A stretch of DNA of 64,000 bases from Burkholderiales bacterium (GTDB lineage Bacteria > Pseudomonadota > Gammaproteobacteria > Burkholderiales > Burkholderiaceae_C): NCBI GenBank assembly GCA_019509985.1, contig JAEKLF010000044.1, positions 1 through 64,000 on the forward strand, written 5' to 3'. The notes below the pieces were generated by a model that saw nothing but the letters and a program-made list of their open reading frames with translations, did no database searches and had not been told where the DNA came from. The position numbers and the translations under genes were made by a program. The stretch's first letter is position 1. The number at the start of each line of letters is the position of its first letter. This document shows, in pieces, positions 18,301 through 30,753 of this stretch.

Positions 18301-19557
18301 GTGAGCCGCCGCGTCGCCGTCGTTGGCGCCGGTCTCGCAGGCGTGGCGACGGCCTACGAGCTGGCCGCGCTGGGGCTGAAGGTGCAGGTCTTCGAGCGCG
18401 GCGGCAGCGTCGCCGAGCAGGCCAGCTTCGCGAGCAGCGCCCTGCTCTCCCCCTTTCTGCCCGATTTCGCCGACGCCGCCTCGCCGGCACCGCTGGCCTG
18501 GCGTTGGCGCCGCTGGCGCGCCGGCCGCCGCGGCGGCGATGCGGCGTCAAGCCTGCCGGCTCTCAGCCAGCTCAGCCTCGCCCGCACGGCCGAGCTGCGC
18601 CGCAGCCTGGGGCTGGACGACGAGGCCGCGGACGGTCTGCTTGTCGCGCTGACGGACGCCCGCCGAATCGCCGCCGCCGAGGCTCAGCTGGAAGCCTGGA
18701 AAGGCCTGGGCCTGCAGCTGGAACTGCTCGACGCGGAGCAGGCGCGCCGCCGCGAACCGGGGCTGAACAACGACGCGCCCCTGGCCGGCGCGCTGGCCCT
18801 GACCCATGGCGGCACGGGCAATGCCCGCCTGTTCGCGCAGCAATTGCGCCACCAGGCCCAGCGCCTTGGTGCGGGCTTTCGTTTTCACACGACCGTGCGC
18901 GCCATCGCCGCCGATGGCGCCGGCCTGACGTTGCGCCACGAGTACACGCCGCCGCTGGAAGCACCGACGCGCGCGCAAGGGGGCGAGCGCGAGGCCGGCG
19001 ACACCGTGCCGCAATCGCTGGGTCCGCAGGATGAGCGCTTCGACGCCGTCGTGCTGTGCAATGGCCTGGATGCCGCTGGCCTGCTGGGCCATGGGCTCAA
19101 GCTCGCCGCCCGGCACGAGACCTCGGTCACCGCGCCGTTGCGCCTGCTCGAAGCCCACCCCGACCTCGGGCCCAAGGCCGGTTGGATCGACCCCACGCTC
19201 GGCCTGGCCGTGGCGCGCATCGGTCAGCGTGTGCGCGTGACCGGTGGTTTGGCCGTGACGGATGCCCGGGCCAAGGTCAACGCTGATTTCGAGGCCCTGC
19301 ACCGCGGCCTGCAACATTGGTTCCCGGGCTCGGTGCTGCATCAGCAGGTGCAGCAAGGCCAGAGCCGGCGCGCGCTGCCGGCCGACGGTCTGCCGCTGCT
19401 CGGCGCCAGCGCCAAGCCGGGCGTCTGGCTCAATGTGTCGCCCGGCGGCAGCGGCTGGGGCCTGGCCTGCGGCAGCGCCCAGGTGCTGGCCCAGCGGATC
19501 GCCGGCCTGACACCGGCTCTCGACATCACGGCACTCGGCCCCGAGCGGCTGACCTAA
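18301..19557 (+). CDS. FAD-dependent oxidoreductase of the D-amino-acid dehydrogenase (DAO) family
   Basis: 418 residues from a GTG start. The N-terminus is a clean FAD-binding Rossmann fold, VAVVGAGLAGVATAYELAAL (residues 5-24) with the acidic residue E35 (VFERGGS) for the ribose. ASFASSALLSPFLPDF and a C-terminal RRALPADGLPLLGASAKPGV..GGSGWGLACGSAQ close the FAD site as in glycine/D-amino-acid oxidases and DadA. A non-conserved insert lies around residues 215-245 (TRAQGGEREAGD). Substrate unknown; it is not visibly linked to an alanine racemase. The next gene follows after 10 nt, so the two are probably co-transcribed. Confidence 0.85.
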   Translation: MSRRVAVVGAGLAGVATAYELAALGLKVQVFERGGSVAEQASFASSALLSPFLPDFADAASPAPLAWRWRRWRAGRRGGDAASSLPALSQLSLARTAELRRSLGLDDEAADGLLVALTDARRIAAAEAQLEAWKGLGLQLELLDAEQARRREPGLNNDAPLAGALALTHGGTGNARLFAQQLRHQAQRLGAGFRFHTTVRAIAADGAGLTLRHEYTPPLEAPTRAQGGEREAGDTVPQSLGPQDERFDAVVLCNGLDAAGLLGHGLKLAARHETSVTAPLRLLEAHPDLGPKAGWIDPTLGLAVARIGQRVRVTGGLAVTDARAKVNADFEALHRGLQHWFPGSVLHQQVQQGQSRRALPADGLPLLGASAKPGVWLNVSPGGSGWGLACGSAQVLAQRIAGLTPALDITALGPERLT

Positions 19558-19567
19558 GCTCGCGGGC

Positions 19568-20920
19568 ATGCAACTGCTGCTGCCCACGACCTCCCTGCTG
19601 CCACTGTTCGACGTCGCCGCCAGCCGGCGCATCGAAGCCCGCGCCCTCGTCGACTCACCCGACCTGATGGCGCGTGCGGGCCTGGCCGTCGCCAAGCTTG
19701 CGCTGGCACTGCGACGCGGTGACGGCCCGGTGTGGGTCGCCTGCGGGCCGGGCAACAACGGCGGCGACGGCCGGATCGCCGCACAACGGCTTGCGGAGCA
19801 TGGCCTGCCGGTCCACGTCGGCCATGACGCGCCCGCACACCCGTCGTTGGTCATCGACGCGCTGCTCGGCCTGGGCCTGAACCGCGCGCCATCAGCCGAG
19901 TTGCTCGCAACGATGGCGGCGATGCAGGCCTGTGGCGCATCCATCCTGGCCGTCGATCTGCCCAGCGGCCTGCTCGCCGACACCGGCCAGCCCGCCGGCG
20001 AGTGCGCCGTGCGCGCCGACCATACGCTGGTGCTGCTGACGCTCAAGCCCGGCCTGCTCACCGGCGAGGGCCGCGCACATGCGGGGCGGCTGTGGTTTGA
20101 CGACCTTGGCATCGCGCCCGACGAGGCGGCGACGGCCGACCTGCTCGGCCCCGCACCGGCGCCGCCGCGCAGCCCGACCAGCCACAAGGGCAGTCGCGGC
20201 CAGGTGCTGGTCGTGGGCGGCGCGGCGGGCATGCAGGGCGCGGCGCGGCTGGCGGCGCGCGCGGCCCTGGCCTGCGGCGCCGGCCGCGTCTATGTCGACC
20301 TGCTCGGCCTGCCCGTCGGCGAACCCGCCGACCCTGGCCAGCCCGAGCTGATGCGTGGCGCGCTGGCCGAACTGCCTCAGGCCGTTGGCGTCATCGGCTG
20401 CGGCGCCGGGTCGGGCATCGCGGCGGCGTTGCCGGCGTTGCTGCGGCAGTTGCCGCGCGCCGTCATCGATGCCGACGCATTGAACGCCATCGCTGCCGAC
20501 GAAGCATTGCAGGACCTGCTGCGCGCCCGCCCGGCGGGTTCGACGCTGCTGACGCCACATCCGCTCGAAGCCGCACGCCTGCTGGGCCGCGACACGGCCA
20601 GCCTGCAGGCCGACCGGCTGGCGGCGGCACGCGATCTGGCCGAGCGCCTCGCCTGCACGGTCGTGCTCAAGGGCTCGGGCAGCGTCATCGCGTCACCCGG
20701 CGAGCGACCGGCGATCTGCGCCAGCGGCGGGCCGGCGCTGGCCACCGCCGGCAGCGGCGACGTGCTGGCCGGCTGGCTCGGCGGGCTGTGGGCCCAGCAG
20801 CCGCGAATGAGTGCGCACGCCATCGCCTGCGCCGGCGTGGATGCGCATGGCCGCGCCGGCGAAGTCGACGGGGTGCTGCGCGCCGGCGATCTCATCGAAC
20901 GCCTGGCCGCGCAGCGCTGA
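19568..20920 (+). CDS. nnr: Bifunctional NAD(P)H-hydrate epimerase / ADP-dependent NAD(P)H-hydrate dehydratase
   Basis: Repairs hydrated NADH and NADPH. 450 residues in two domains: the YjeF_N epimerase domain (about 1-195) with the phosphate loop CGPGNNGGDG at 59-68, and the ribokinase-like dehydratase domain (about 200-450) with KGSRGQVLVVGGAAGMQGAA, LTPHPLEAARLLG, KGSGSVIASP and the catalytic loop AGSGDVLAGWLGG (Asp at 398). The epimerase half has a Leu-rich start, and the catalytic Asp region of the family around VIDALLGLGLNR is present. Convergent with rnr, whose stop is 4 nt away. Confidence 0.95.
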   Translation: MQLLLPTTSLLPLFDVAASRRIEARALVDSPDLMARAGLAVAKLALALRRGDGPVWVACGPGNNGGDGRIAAQRLAEHGLPVHVGHDAPAHPSLVIDALLGLGLNRAPSAELLATMAAMQACGASILAVDLPSGLLADTGQPAGECAVRADHTLVLLTLKPGLLTGEGRAHAGRLWFDDLGIAPDEAATADLLGPAPAPPRSPTSHKGSRGQVLVVGGAAGMQGAARLAARAALACGAGRVYVDLLGLPVGEPADPGQPELMRGALAELPQAVGVIGCGAGSGIAAALPALLRQLPRAVIDADALNAIAADEALQDLLRARPAGSTLLTPHPLEAARLLGRDTASLQADRLAAARDLAERLACTVVLKGSGSVIASPGERPAICASGGPALATAGSGDVLAGWLGGLWAQQPRMSAHAIACAGVDAHGRAGEVDGVLRAGDLIERLAAQR

Positions 20921-20923
20921 CGC

Positions 20924-23248
20924 TCAGCGGCGCTTGCGCGGCGCCGCCTTGGCGGCCGTCTTCTTGGAGGCCTTGCTCGCCGCCCGCTTGGCCGCCTGCT
21001 GCGCCGCCTTGACGGGGTGCAGCGCAGCCACGACGGCCTTGCGGCTCTGCTTCACGTCGCGGTCGGTCTGGCGCACATCCTCCAGCGTCTCGACGGCCGT
21101 CTTGGGCGTGCGCTTCTTGGCCGGCGCCCTGCTCGAGCTCTTGCCCGACGGCTTGGCCGCGGCGCCGCGGCTCGGCGGCCTCGCCTCGTCGCCATCGCGC
21201 ACGAGGCGGAAGTCGATGCGGCGGCCATCGAGGTCGACACGGCTGACCTGCACCTGCACGCGCGCACCGGTGGCGTAGCGGATGCCGGTGCGCTCGCCAC
21301 GCAGCTCCTGGCGCACGTCGTCGAAGCGGTAGTACTCGCCGCCGAGTTCGGTGATGTGCACCAGGCCTTCGACGTAGAGCGCATCCAGCTGCACGAACAG
21401 GCCGAACGACGTGACCGCGCTGACGGTGCCGGCGAACTCCTCGCCCAGGCGATCGCGCATGTAGCGGCACTTCAGCCAGGCTTCGACGTCGCGGCTGGCC
21501 TCGTCGGCGCGGCGTTCGTTGGCGCTGCAATGCGCACCGACGACTTCCCAACGCTCGGCCTCGTTGCGGGCCTCGGCGGGGTTGGGCGGCGCGGCGCGGC
21601 CGGGGCGCTTGGGCGCCTGCGGCACGTTCATCTTGGCCGCATCCAGCGTGTAGCGCTTGCCCGCCAGCAGGCATTTGATGACGCGGTGGACGAGCAGGTC
21701 GGGGTAGCGCCGGATCGGGCTCGTGAAGTGCGTGTAGGCCGGATAGGCCAGGCCGAAGTGGCCGGAGTTGACGCCCGTGTAGATGGCCTGCTGCATGGAG
21801 CGCAGCAGCATGGTGTGGATCTGCTGCGCGTCGGCGCGGTCCTTGGTGGCCTCGGCGAGCTGCTGGAACTCGCGCGGCGTCGGGTCGTCGGAGACACCCA
21901 TGCCGATGCCGAGCGAGCGCAGGTAGTTCTGCAGCGTCTGGCGCTTCTCGGGCGTCGGGCCTTCGTGCACGCGGAACAGCGAGTGGTGCTTGGAGCCCTG
22001 GATGAAGTCGGCCGAGCAGGTGTTGGCGGCCAGCATGGCCTCCTCGATCAGCCGGTGCGCGTCGTTGCGCGTGCGCGGGATGATCTTCTCGATGCGGCCG
22101 TTGTCGTCGCAGACGATCTGCGTCTCGGTGGTCTCGAAGTCGATGGCGCCGCGGCGATGGCGCTCGGCGAGCAGTGCACGGTAGACCTCGTGCAGATGCA
22201 GCAGATGCGGCACCAGCTCGCGACGCTTGGCGGCCTCGGGTCCGTGCGTGTTGGCCAGGACGGCCGCGACCTCGGTGTAGGTGAAGCGCGCGTGCGAGCT
22301 GATGACGGCCGGATAGAACTGGTAGGCGCTGACGGTGCCGTCGCTGGACACCAGCATGTCGCAGACCATGCTCAGGCGGTCCTCGTACGGGTTCAGCGAG
22401 CACAGGCCGTTGGAGAGCTTCTCCGGCAGCATCGGGATGACGCGGCGCGGGAAGTAGACCGAGGTCGCGCGCTCGTAGGCGTCGGCGTCCAGCGGCTCAC
22501 CGGGCTTCACGTAGTGCGACACGTCGGCAATGGCAACGAGCAGGCGCCAGCCTTCGATGGCCTTCTTGCCGCGGCCCTGCTTGAAGGGCTCGCAGTAGAC
22601 GGCGTCGTCGAAGTCGCGCGCGTCCTCGCCATCGATGGTGACCAGGGGCACGTCGCGCAGGTCGATGCGGTGTTTCAGGTCGGCGGCGCGCAGCTTCTCG
22701 GGCAGCTTGGCGCTCTGCGCCAGTGTGTCGGGGCTGAAGCGGTGCGGCACGTCGTACTTGCGCACGGCGATCTCGATCTCCATGCCCGGATCGTCGATCT
22801 CGCCGAGCACCTCGACGACGCGGCCCACGGGCTGCGAATACAGCGACGGCGGCTCGGTCAGTTCGACGGCAACGACCTGGCCCGCGGTCGCGTTGGCGAT
22901 GCCGTTCTTCGGGATGAGGATGTCCTGGCCCATGCGCCGGTCTTCGGGCGCGACCAGCCAGATACCGGACTCGAGCAGCAGGCGGCCAATGAGGGGCCGC
23001 TTCTTGCGCTCGAGGATCTCCAGCACCTTGCCTTCCGGGCGGCCGCGCTTGTCGAAGCGCGTGACGCGCACGCGCAGGCGGTCGCCGTGCATGACGGCAT
23101 GGGTTTCCTGCGCGGACAGATAGATGTCGGCAGAGCCGTCGTCGGGGATCAGGAAACCATGTCCGTCGCGATGGCCTTGCAGCGTGCCTTCGACCTCGCC
23201 CAGCAGGCCCGCACCGTCGCCCGTAGGCGATGCATTTGTGTTCTTCAA
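20924..23248 (-). CDS. rnr: Ribonuclease R
   Basis: Processive 3'-5' exoribonuclease able to digest structured RNA. 774 residues. Order: two cold-shock OB domains (about 15-180; GTLQGHRDGHGFLIPDD), the RNB catalytic domain with the Asp-rich active site DGEDARDFDDAVYCEP and VPHLLHLH/ RRGAIDF, an HFTSPIRRYPDLLVHR motif, then an S1 domain (FAGTVSAVTSFGLFVQLD). The last ~95 residues are very rich in Lys, Ala, Arg. There is no in-frame ATG: the only usual start near the N-terminus is a TTG at 23248, without a ribosome site, so the N-terminus is uncertain. The classical N-terminal HTH of E. coli RNase R is absent. Confidence 0.94.
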   Translation of the reverse strand: MKNTNASPTGDGAGLLGEVEGTLQGHRDGHGFLIPDDGSADIYLSAQETHAVMHGDRLRVRVTRFDKRGRPEGKVLEILERKKRPLIGRLLLESGIWLVAPEDRRMGQDILIPKNGIANATAGQVVAVELTEPPSLYSQPVGRVVEVLGEIDDPGMEIEIAVRKYDVPHRFSPDTLAQSAKLPEKLRAADLKHRIDLRDVPLVTIDGEDARDFDDAVYCEPFKQGRGKKAIEGWRLLVAIADVSHYVKPGEPLDADAYERATSVYFPRRVIPMLPEKLSNGLCSLNPYEDRLSMVCDMLVSSDGTVSAYQFYPAVISSHARFTYTEVAAVLANTHGPEAAKRRELVPHLLHLHEVYRALLAERHRRGAIDFETTETQIVCDDNGRIEKIIPRTRNDAHRLIEEAMLAANTCSADFIQGSKHHSLFRVHEGPTPEKRQTLQNYLRSLGIGMGVSDDPTPREFQQLAEATKDRADAQQIHTMLLRSMQQAIYTGVNSGHFGLAYPAYTHFTSPIRRYPDLLVHRVIKCLLAGKRYTLDAAKMNVPQAPKRPGRAAPPNPAEARNEAERWEVVGAHCSANERRADEASRDVEAWLKCRYMRDRLGEEFAGTVSAVTSFGLFVQLDALYVEGLVHITELGGEYYRFDDVRQELRGERTGIRYATGARVQVQVSRVDLDGRRIDFRLVRDGDEARPPSRGAAAKPSGKSSSRAPAKKRTPKTAVETLEDVRQTDRDVKQSRKAVVAALHPVKAAQQAAKRAASKASKKTAAKAAPRKRR

Positions 23249-23256
23249 GTTTTTGA

Positions 23257-23265
23257 TGATATAGT
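23257..23265. promoter_or_regulatory. Overlapping divergent -10 boxes for tRNA-Leu and rnr
   Basis: On the plus strand TATAGT at 23260-23265 is a good -10 about 52 nt before the mature tRNA; a TTGTGT lies 18 bp upstream. On the minus strand the same patch reads TATATC (23262-23257), which could serve rnr and would start its message a few bases before the TTG codon. Assignments come from motif matching only. Confidence 0.4.
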
Positions 23266-23316
23266 CTCTGTTTTCCTGAAACGGCTCAGGACTTCAGCGG
23301 AAGTTTTGAGCACCTT

Positions 23317-23378
<62 letters not shown>

Positions 23379-23401
<23 letters not shown>

Positions 23402-23469
23402 AAATAAAAGCAAAAGGCCGGCGCGAAAGCGCCGGCCTTTTGCTTTTGGTGCCCAGGTGAGGACTCGAA
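23379..23469. repeat. Long inverted repeat: reverse copy of the tRNA-Leu 3' end across its terminator
   Basis: The left arm (23379-23424) contains the T-loop, T-stem, acceptor and CCA of the tRNA plus the terminator stem; the right arm (23429-23469) is its reverse complement. Apart from one T/A mismatch and a 5-nt TAAAA present only on the left, 40 of 41 positions pair around a GAAA loop. The right arm therefore carries a complementary copy of the last ~23 nt of the tRNA. No gene function is needed to see the repeat. Confidence 0.85.
23406..23447 (+). terminator. Terminator of tRNA-Leu (works in both directions)
   Basis: A 19-bp perfect stem with a GAAA tetraloop: the left arm 23406-23424 is A-rich then GGCCGGCGC, the right arm 23429-23447 ends CCTTTTGCTTTT. 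U-rich ends are present on both strands (CTTTTATTTT on the minus strand), so it can also stop transcription coming from hpt. Confidence 0.85.
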
Positions 23470-23584
23470 GGGCGTGTCGTCGTGGACCGAGGACAAGCCA
23501 GTGGCTTGTCCGACGCCTCGACGAAGGCTTCGCGCCTGTGGCGCGGGGCCGGCCGCCGGGGTCGCGGGACGTGACCGAGTCCCC

Positions 23585-23613
23585 GCTGAAGCGCCCTCGA
23601 TGGGCGCTTCAGC
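23585..23613. repeat. 12-bp hairpin downstream of hpt
   Basis: GCTGAAGCGCCC, a TCGAT loop, then GGGCGCTTCAGC. There is no U-run on either strand. A second hairpin, GACAAGCCA-G-TGGCTTGTC, lies at 23492-23510. Together they are the only structure in the 190-bp stretch 23470-23662, which otherwise shows no gene. They may protect the 3' end of the purA-hpt message. Confidence 0.5.
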
Positions 23614-23662
23614 GAGCGGTGGCACAAACCGAGCTTCTTCGATCCGCGCCACAAGCCCAACC

Positions 23663-24184
23663 TCAAACGACGAACTTCTTCGCCAACGCCTCCGGGCCCA
23701 TGCCGTCGTACTCCTCGAACGGCTGATGGATCCATGGCGAGGTTTCCAGCATCTCGACGTAGTAGTCCGGCGTGTAGGCCGAGACCTTCTTCGTCCAGAT
23801 CACGGCCGAGCGCAGCTCCGAGATCGACGGCATGCCGCGCAGCCGCTCGACCACCGCACGCAGCGTCACGCCTGAATCCGCCAGGTCATCCACCAGCAGC
23901 ACGCGGCCCGCGAGCTCGCCCTTGGGCATGGTGATGTACTTGGCGATGTCCAGGCGACCCTGGATGGTGCCGGCTTCGGCGCGGTAGGAACTGGTCGACA
24001 TGATGCCCAGCGGCTTGTCGAAAACGCGCGACAGCACGTCGCCCGGGCGCATGCCGCCGCGGGCCAGGCACAGGATCTGGTCGAACTGCCAGCCCGAGGC
24101 GTGCACCTTGAGTGCGAGGCGTTCGGTCAGCAGGTGGTACTCGTCCCAGGACACGTAGAGATGTTTGCCGTCGTCAGTCAGCAT
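23663..24184 (-). CDS. Phosphoribosyltransferase, hypoxanthine/xanthine type
   Basis: 173 residues from the ATG at 24184; the frame continues upstream into purA but without family similarity. The PRPP-binding motif VLLVDDLADSGVTL is at residues 95-108, and ILCLARGGMRPGDVLSRVFD is the N-terminal loop region (37-56). The length and the SWDEYHLLTERLA start fit the small purine or xanthine/guanine phosphoribosyltransferase group that salvages bases to nucleotides. Being 35 nt downstream of purA supports a purine role, but the base used cannot be told from sequence. Confidence 0.85.
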   Translation of the reverse strand: MLTDDGKHLYVSWDEYHLLTERLALKVHASGWQFDQILCLARGGMRPGDVLSRVFDKPLGIMSTSSYRAEAGTIQGRLDIAKYITMPKGELAGRVLLVDDLADSGVTLRAVVERLRGMPSISELRSAVIWTKKVSAYTPDYYVEMLETSPWIHQPFEEYDGMGPEALAKKFVV

Positions 24185-24219
24185 GGTGCGAAAGTCTCCG
24201 TGGAATCGGATGTGTAGTT

Positions 24220-26762
<2,543 letters not shown>

Positions 26763-26835
26763 GAGCGCGGGCAGGCGGTTAAAAACGGCATTGTACCGGC
26801 GCCCTCCCCCGCTCAAGGCCGCCCAAGCGTTCGGA

Positions 26836-27018
26836 TCAGCGCAACCAGAGCAGTCCGAACACGCCCATCAACAGGCTGGCCAAGCCGATGAAACGGATCT
26901 GGCCATCGCTCATCGCAAGGATGCGGCTGAACACCTCACGCCAGCTCTTGGGGCTGATGAGGGGCATCAGCCCCTCGATGACCAGCATCAGCGCGAATGC
27001 GGTCAGCAGCTCGTTCAC
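26836..27018 (-). CDS. DUF2065 family small membrane protein (YjeT-like)
   Basis: 60 residues with two hydrophobic helices (about 3-21 and 41-58) and a short polar loop between them ([20 protein letters not shown]). This is the DUF2065/YjeT family, normally found directly after hflC as here; the start overlaps the hflC stop by 4 nt. Its function is not known; the constant pairing with hflKC suggests a part in that inner-membrane complex. Confidence 0.85.
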   Translation of the reverse strand: MNELLTAFALMLVIEGLMPLISPKSWREVFSRILAMSDGQIRFIGLASLLMGVFGLLWLR

Positions 27019-27908
27019 TTGTGCGCAGGCGCGGCAGAGGGAGCGGAGCCGGCGCCACGCATGGCCTTGAAGAAATCACTGCTGGGGTCGACGACCATCA
27101 CGTCGCTCTTGCTCCTGAAGCTGGCCCGGTAGGCTTCCAACGAGCGATAGAACTGCGCGAACTGCGGGTCGCGGCCGAAGGCTTCCGCGTACAAGGCCGA
27201 CGCCTTGGCATCGCCCTCGCCCTTGATCTTCTGCGCGTCGCGATAGGCCTCGGAGACGATGATCTCGCGCTGCCGGTCGGCGTCGGCGCGAATCTTGTCG
27301 CCTTCGGCGGCGCCGGTGGAGCGTGCCTCATTGGCGACGCGCTTGCGCTCCGATTCCATGCGGCGGTAGACGGCGTCAGTGATGTTGGAGGCGAAGTCGA
27401 CGCGCTTGATGCGCACGTCGACGACCTCGATGCCGAACTGCTTGGCTTCGTCCGCCAGCCGCTTGCGCACGTCGTTCATGACCTTCTCACGCTCGGTCGC
27501 CAGCACGGCGATGACGGTGCGCTTGGTCACCTCCTCGTTGAAGGCCGCCTGCACGACGGGCGAGAGGCGGTTCTCGACGTTGCGAATGTCGACGCCGTTG
27601 TTGCGGATGAACTGGCGCGGCTCGGCGATGCGCCACTTGATCAGCCAGTCGATGACGAGGCTCTTCTTCTCGGCCGTGAAGACCGGACGCGACTCGGGGC
27701 TGTCCAGCGTCTGCACGCGGCGATCCAGCAGCACGACGTTCTGCACCAGCGGCAGCTTGCCCTTCAGGCCCGGCTCGGTGATGACTTCCTTGATCTCGCC
27801 CAGCGTGTAGATGACGGCGAACTGGCGCTGGTCGACGACGAAGAGCATCGACGACAGCAGCATCAGGATGACGAGGGCGCCGGCGACGATGGCGGCAATA
27901 CGGTTCAT
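27015..27908 (-). CDS. hflC: Modulator of FtsH protease HflC
   Basis: 297 residues: one N-terminal membrane anchor (about 5-24), then an SPFH/band-7 domain (VDQRQFAVIYTLGEIKEVITEPGL) and a charged coiled coil (about 175-260) ending in an Ala/Pro-rich tail. With HflK it forms a large periplasmic cage around FtsH in the inner membrane. Starts 15 nt after hflK. Confidence 0.96.
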   Translation of the reverse strand: MNRIAAIVAGALVILMLLSSMLFVVDQRQFAVIYTLGEIKEVITEPGLKGKLPLVQNVVLLDRRVQTLDSPESRPVFTAEKKSLVIDWLIKWRIAEPRQFIRNNGVDIRNVENRLSPVVQAAFNEEVTKRTVIAVLATEREKVMNDVRKRLADEAKQFGIEVVDVRIKRVDFASNITDAVYRRMESERKRVANEARSTGAAEGDKIRADADRQREIIVSEAYRDAQKIKGEGDAKASALYAEAFGRDPQFAQFYRSLEAYRASFRSKSDVMVVDPSSDFFKAMRGAGSAPSAAPAHK

Positions 27909-27923
27909 TCGGATGGTCCTCGG

Positions 27924-29167
27924 TCAGCGGCCGTCGCGGCTGCGCTGGTTGTCACGGCTGCGCAGGTCGTTCGCATTGGCGGCCGCATCGGCCGGCGCGC
28001 TGGTCGGCTGCGGCGGCGACACCGTCACGCTGCCCGTGCTGCCCTGCTGCAGCAGCTTGTCCAGCGGCAGGTAGAGCAGGTTGGAGCCGCTCTTGCTATC
28101 CACCATGACCTTGCTGACATTGCCGTAGACCTGCTGCATCGTGTCGATGTAGATGCGGTCGCGCGTGACCTGGGGCGCCTTCTGATACTCGGTCAGCACG
28201 CTCTTGAAGCGCTGCGCGTCACCCTCGGCGCGCGCGATGACGCTGGCCCGGTAGCCTTCGGCCTGCTCGCGCAGCTTGGCGGATTCGCCCTGCGCACGCG
28301 GGATCACGTCGTTCGCGTAGGCCTGGGCATCGTTCTTCAGCTGCTCGCGGTTGGCGTTGGCCTTGAACGCGTCGTCGAAGGCAGCCTGCACCTGCTCGGG
28401 CGGCTGCACGCTCTGCACGTTGACGTTCTTGATCTGGATGCCCGCCTTGAGCCGGTCCAGCTGGGCCTGAACGGACTTGGCGAGCTCGACGGCAATCATG
28501 TCGCGCTGCTCGTAGAGCACCGAATCCATCGTGCCCTTGCCGACGATCTCGCGAACGGCCGATTCGGCGGCCAGCATGACGGCCTGCTCCGGGTCGCGGT
28601 TCTCGTACAGGAAATCGCGCGCGTCCTTGATCGTGAACTGCACGGTGAAGCGGATGTCGACGATGTTCTCGTCCTGGGTCAGCATGGACGAATCGCGCAG
28701 GCCCGTGGCGGCGACGATGGAGTTGCGGCCCACGTCGATCTGCTGCAGCCGCGTGACCGACACGATCTCGTGCTGCTGGAACGGATAGGGCAGGCGCCAC
28801 TGGAAGCCCGCTTCGACAGTCTTGCTGTATTTGCCGAACGACGTGATGACGCCCTGCTGGCCTTCCTGCACGATGAAGAAGCCGCTGGACAGCCAGCCCA
28901 GCGCGACGACGCCGGCGATGAGGCCCAGGCCGATGCCGGCGCCCTTCATGTCGGGCGAGCCGCCCGAGCTGCCGCCGGAACCGCTGGAGCGGCCCCCGAA
29001 CATGCCCGAGAGCTTGCGGTTGAAGTCGCGCCAGAGTTCGTCGAGATCGGGCGGACCATCGTTGCGGCCATTGTTCAGCAGCCGGCCCATCGCGTGAATC
29101 ACGCGGGCGACCGGCGTCAACAGACGCTGCACCCAGGTGCTGCGGGGCGGTGTGTGAGAAGTGCTGC

Positions 29168-29171
<4 letters not shown>
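27924..29171 (-). CDS. hflK: FtsH protease activity modulator HflK
   Basis: Partner of HflC. The ATG at 29171 overlaps the hflX stop (ATGA) and gives 415 residues. The N-terminal cytoplasmic part (about 1-75) has DELWRDFNRKLSGMFGG and a Gly/Ser-rich linker, as in other HflK proteins; one membrane helix follows (about 80-98) and then the SPFH domain (VQEGQQGVITSFGKYSKTVE) and a long helix with PRAQGESAKLREQAEGYRA. The C-terminus is a disordered Pro/Ala/Asn/Arg tail. Confidence 0.96.
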
Positions 29172-30421
<1,250 letters not shown>

Positions 30422-30430
30422 GGCTGCGGG

Positions 30431-30673
30431 TCAGGCGTCAGCGGGGCCGTCGGCCGCGTGGAAGTTGACCGCGCGGCCCGGCACGACGGTCGAGATCGCG
30501 TGCTTGTAGACCATCTGCGTCACGGTGTTGCGCAGCAGCACGACGTATTGATCAAAGGATTCGATATGGCCTTGAAGCTTGATGCCGTTGACCAGATAGA
30601 TCGAGACGGGCACATGCTCTTTGCGGAGCAGGTTCAAAAAGGGATCCTGCAAAAGTTGGCCTTTGTTGCTCAT
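30431..30673 (-). CDS. hfq: RNA-binding protein Hfq
   Basis: RNA chaperone that pairs small RNAs with mRNAs; a homohexamer. 80 residues. The Sm1 motif is seen in [20 protein letters not shown] and [16 protein letters not shown], and the Sm2 motif as [10 protein letters not shown] with the conserved KH. The C-terminal tail is short and Ala-rich ([14 protein letters not shown]), typical of betaproteobacteria. Promoter sequences in the 80-bp gap after der were not clear. Confidence 0.98.
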   Translation of the reverse strand: MSNKGQLLQDPFLNLLRKEHVPVSIYLVNGIKLQGHIESFDQYVVLLRNTVTQMVYKHAISTVVPGRAVNFHAADGPADA

Positions 30674-30753
30674 CGGTATGCTCCGAGTTATTCGGGGGTT
30701 GGGGACTACGGGTAAGACCTTAACACAGCGTCCCGATGGCGCCGGTCGTCACC

